From an uncultured Flavobacteriales bacterium (GTDB taxonomy: Bacteria; Bacteroidota; Bacteroidia; Flavobacteriales; Crocinitomicaceae), in assembly GCA_946479985.1 (NCBI GenBank), contig CAMLIF010000063.1, positions 1 to 21,984 of the forward strand: a DNA stretch of 21,984 bases, written 5' to 3'. The stretch's first letter is position 1. The number at the start of each line of letters is the position of its first letter. Positions 21,536-21,984 of the stretch are shown here, piece by piece. The notes beneath the pieces were generated by a model. It did not search any database. It was given only the letters and a program-made list of their open reading frames with translations, and had not been told where the DNA came from. The translations under genes were made by a program, and so were the position numbers.

Positions 21536-21984
21536 ATGAAGCCGATACTAACACTTCCGTGCAAGAACAAGCACTCAGATATGGAAAAGCGCGAAGAAGG
21601 TTTTCATTGCAAAAACTGCGACCATGTGCTTACTGATTTCAGAAATTCATCGGAAGAAGAAATTCATTCGGCCCTGCATAAGAACCAAGGAAAAACCTGC
21701 GGGATTTTTAACTCAAACCAGTTCGATTACAAAGTTTCACAGATCCAGGTGCCGGCGTTTCGCGCGGTTAGATTATCACTTCTTGGGATTTTAGGATTTT
21801 TAGGGCCAGTAGTTACTTCCTGCGAAACTGATTCTGCAGTTGAACACAAACAGAGCGCTTTCAATCTGTTGAAATTCCCGATGCATGTAAAAGGTTCTGT
21901 AAAAGATGAGAAAACAGGAAAACCACTCCCCTTTTTCAAAGTTGAAATTTTACAGCACGGAAAGCTTGTGAAAACTGTCAAAAC
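21536..21984 (+). CDS. Partial: Cys-motif protein with membrane helix and carboxypeptidase-regulatory-like domain
   Basis: The frame runs open from the ATG at 21536 to the window end (149 codons), so the 3' part is missing. Order: a cytoplasmic Cys-rich module (P-C-K-N-K at 8-12, F-H-C-K-N-C-D-H-V-L-T-D-F at 23-35, K-T-C-G-I-F at 53-58), which matches the C...CxxC...DF...CG(R)F signature found at the start of many Bacteroidota envelope proteins; one hydrophobic helix (about 80-95); then V-K-G-S-V-K-D-E-K-T-G-K-P-L-P, typical of a carboxypeptidase-regulatory/CarbopepD_reg-like beta sandwich. The Cys set could bind zinc. What lies beyond the edge, for example a further domain, is unknown. Confidence 0.75.
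   Translation, partial: MKPILTLPCKNKHSDMEKREEGFHCKNCDHVLTDFRNSSEEEIHSALHKNQGKTCGIFNSNQFDYKVSQIQVPAFRAVRLSLLGILGFLGPVVTSCETDSAVEHKQSAFNLLKFPMHVKGSVKDEKTGKPLPFFKVEILQHGKLVKTVK

Noticed and set aside
21727..21981. Minus-strand frame of 84 codons at the window end
   Set aside because: Antisense to the partial Cys-motif gene, whose plus-strand translation shows recognisable modules.
1..21984. CRISPR array or known anti-phage operon
   Set aside because: No regularly spaced repeats of 25-40 bases and no Cas, restriction-modification, toxin-antitoxin or CBASS-type genes were found; the nuclease-like gene at 982-2283 is the only hint.

Overview
The window looks like a chromosomal segment of a Bacteroidota bacterium, most likely a flavobacterial relative (Crocinitomicaceae/Fluviicola-like at a guess). 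The grounds are a fused lpxC-fabZ gene, DUF4230 proteins, many SPII lipoproteins, TAnnTTTG-type -7 promoter boxes ahead of several genes, no clear Shine-Dalgarno sequences, and a fragment with the C..C..DF..CG Cys signature common in this phylum. Most of it is ordinary core genome; I see no CRISPR array, transposase, phage gene or complete known defence system.

Layout. (1) 1-2920: marC-like membrane gene, then a roughly 1.5 kb AT-rich, cassette-like segment with one unknown gene whose N-terminus resembles a PD-(D/E)XK/NERD nuclease core, then folA. folA is the last gene of a four-gene minus-strand operon (M20 amidohydrolase, two DUF4230 proteins, folA; 2420-5287). (2) 5464-5626: tRNA-His with its own promoter and terminator. 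(3) 5793-8084, plus strand: a lipoprotein gene followed after 4 bp by a polyprenyl-phosphate sugar-1-phosphate transferase, an exopolysaccharide or glycan start point. (4) 8196-12887, minus strand: the lipid A operon lpxD, lpxC-fabZ, lpxA, ending in an rlmD-like RNA methyltransferase. (5) 12935-16325, minus strand: a membrane-anchored DUF4258-like protein, trxA with a good promoter and terminator, and a tightly packed terC / unknown / DUF493 / membrane-protein operon. (6) 16437-16544: a possible orphan small RNA on the plus strand. (7) 16610-19819, minus strand: a menaquinone cluster of hotdog thioesterase (probable MenI), isochorismate synthase and menD. (8) 19862-21984: an exported unknown protein, a small lipoprotein, and the 5' part of a Cys-motif protein with a carboxypeptidase-regulatory-like domain cut by the window edge.

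How it fits together: the central genes build the outer envelope (lipid A first steps, fatty acid dehydratase, glycan initiation) and the respiratory quinone (first committed steps from chorismate). The items most worth a second look are the cassette-like segment and its nuclease-like protein, the terminator-ended orphan transcript at 16437-16544, a membrane protein carrying a domain that looks like a type IX secretion C-terminal sorting domain, a tRNA-His with two unpaired positions in its acceptor stem, and several families of short dispersed repeats.
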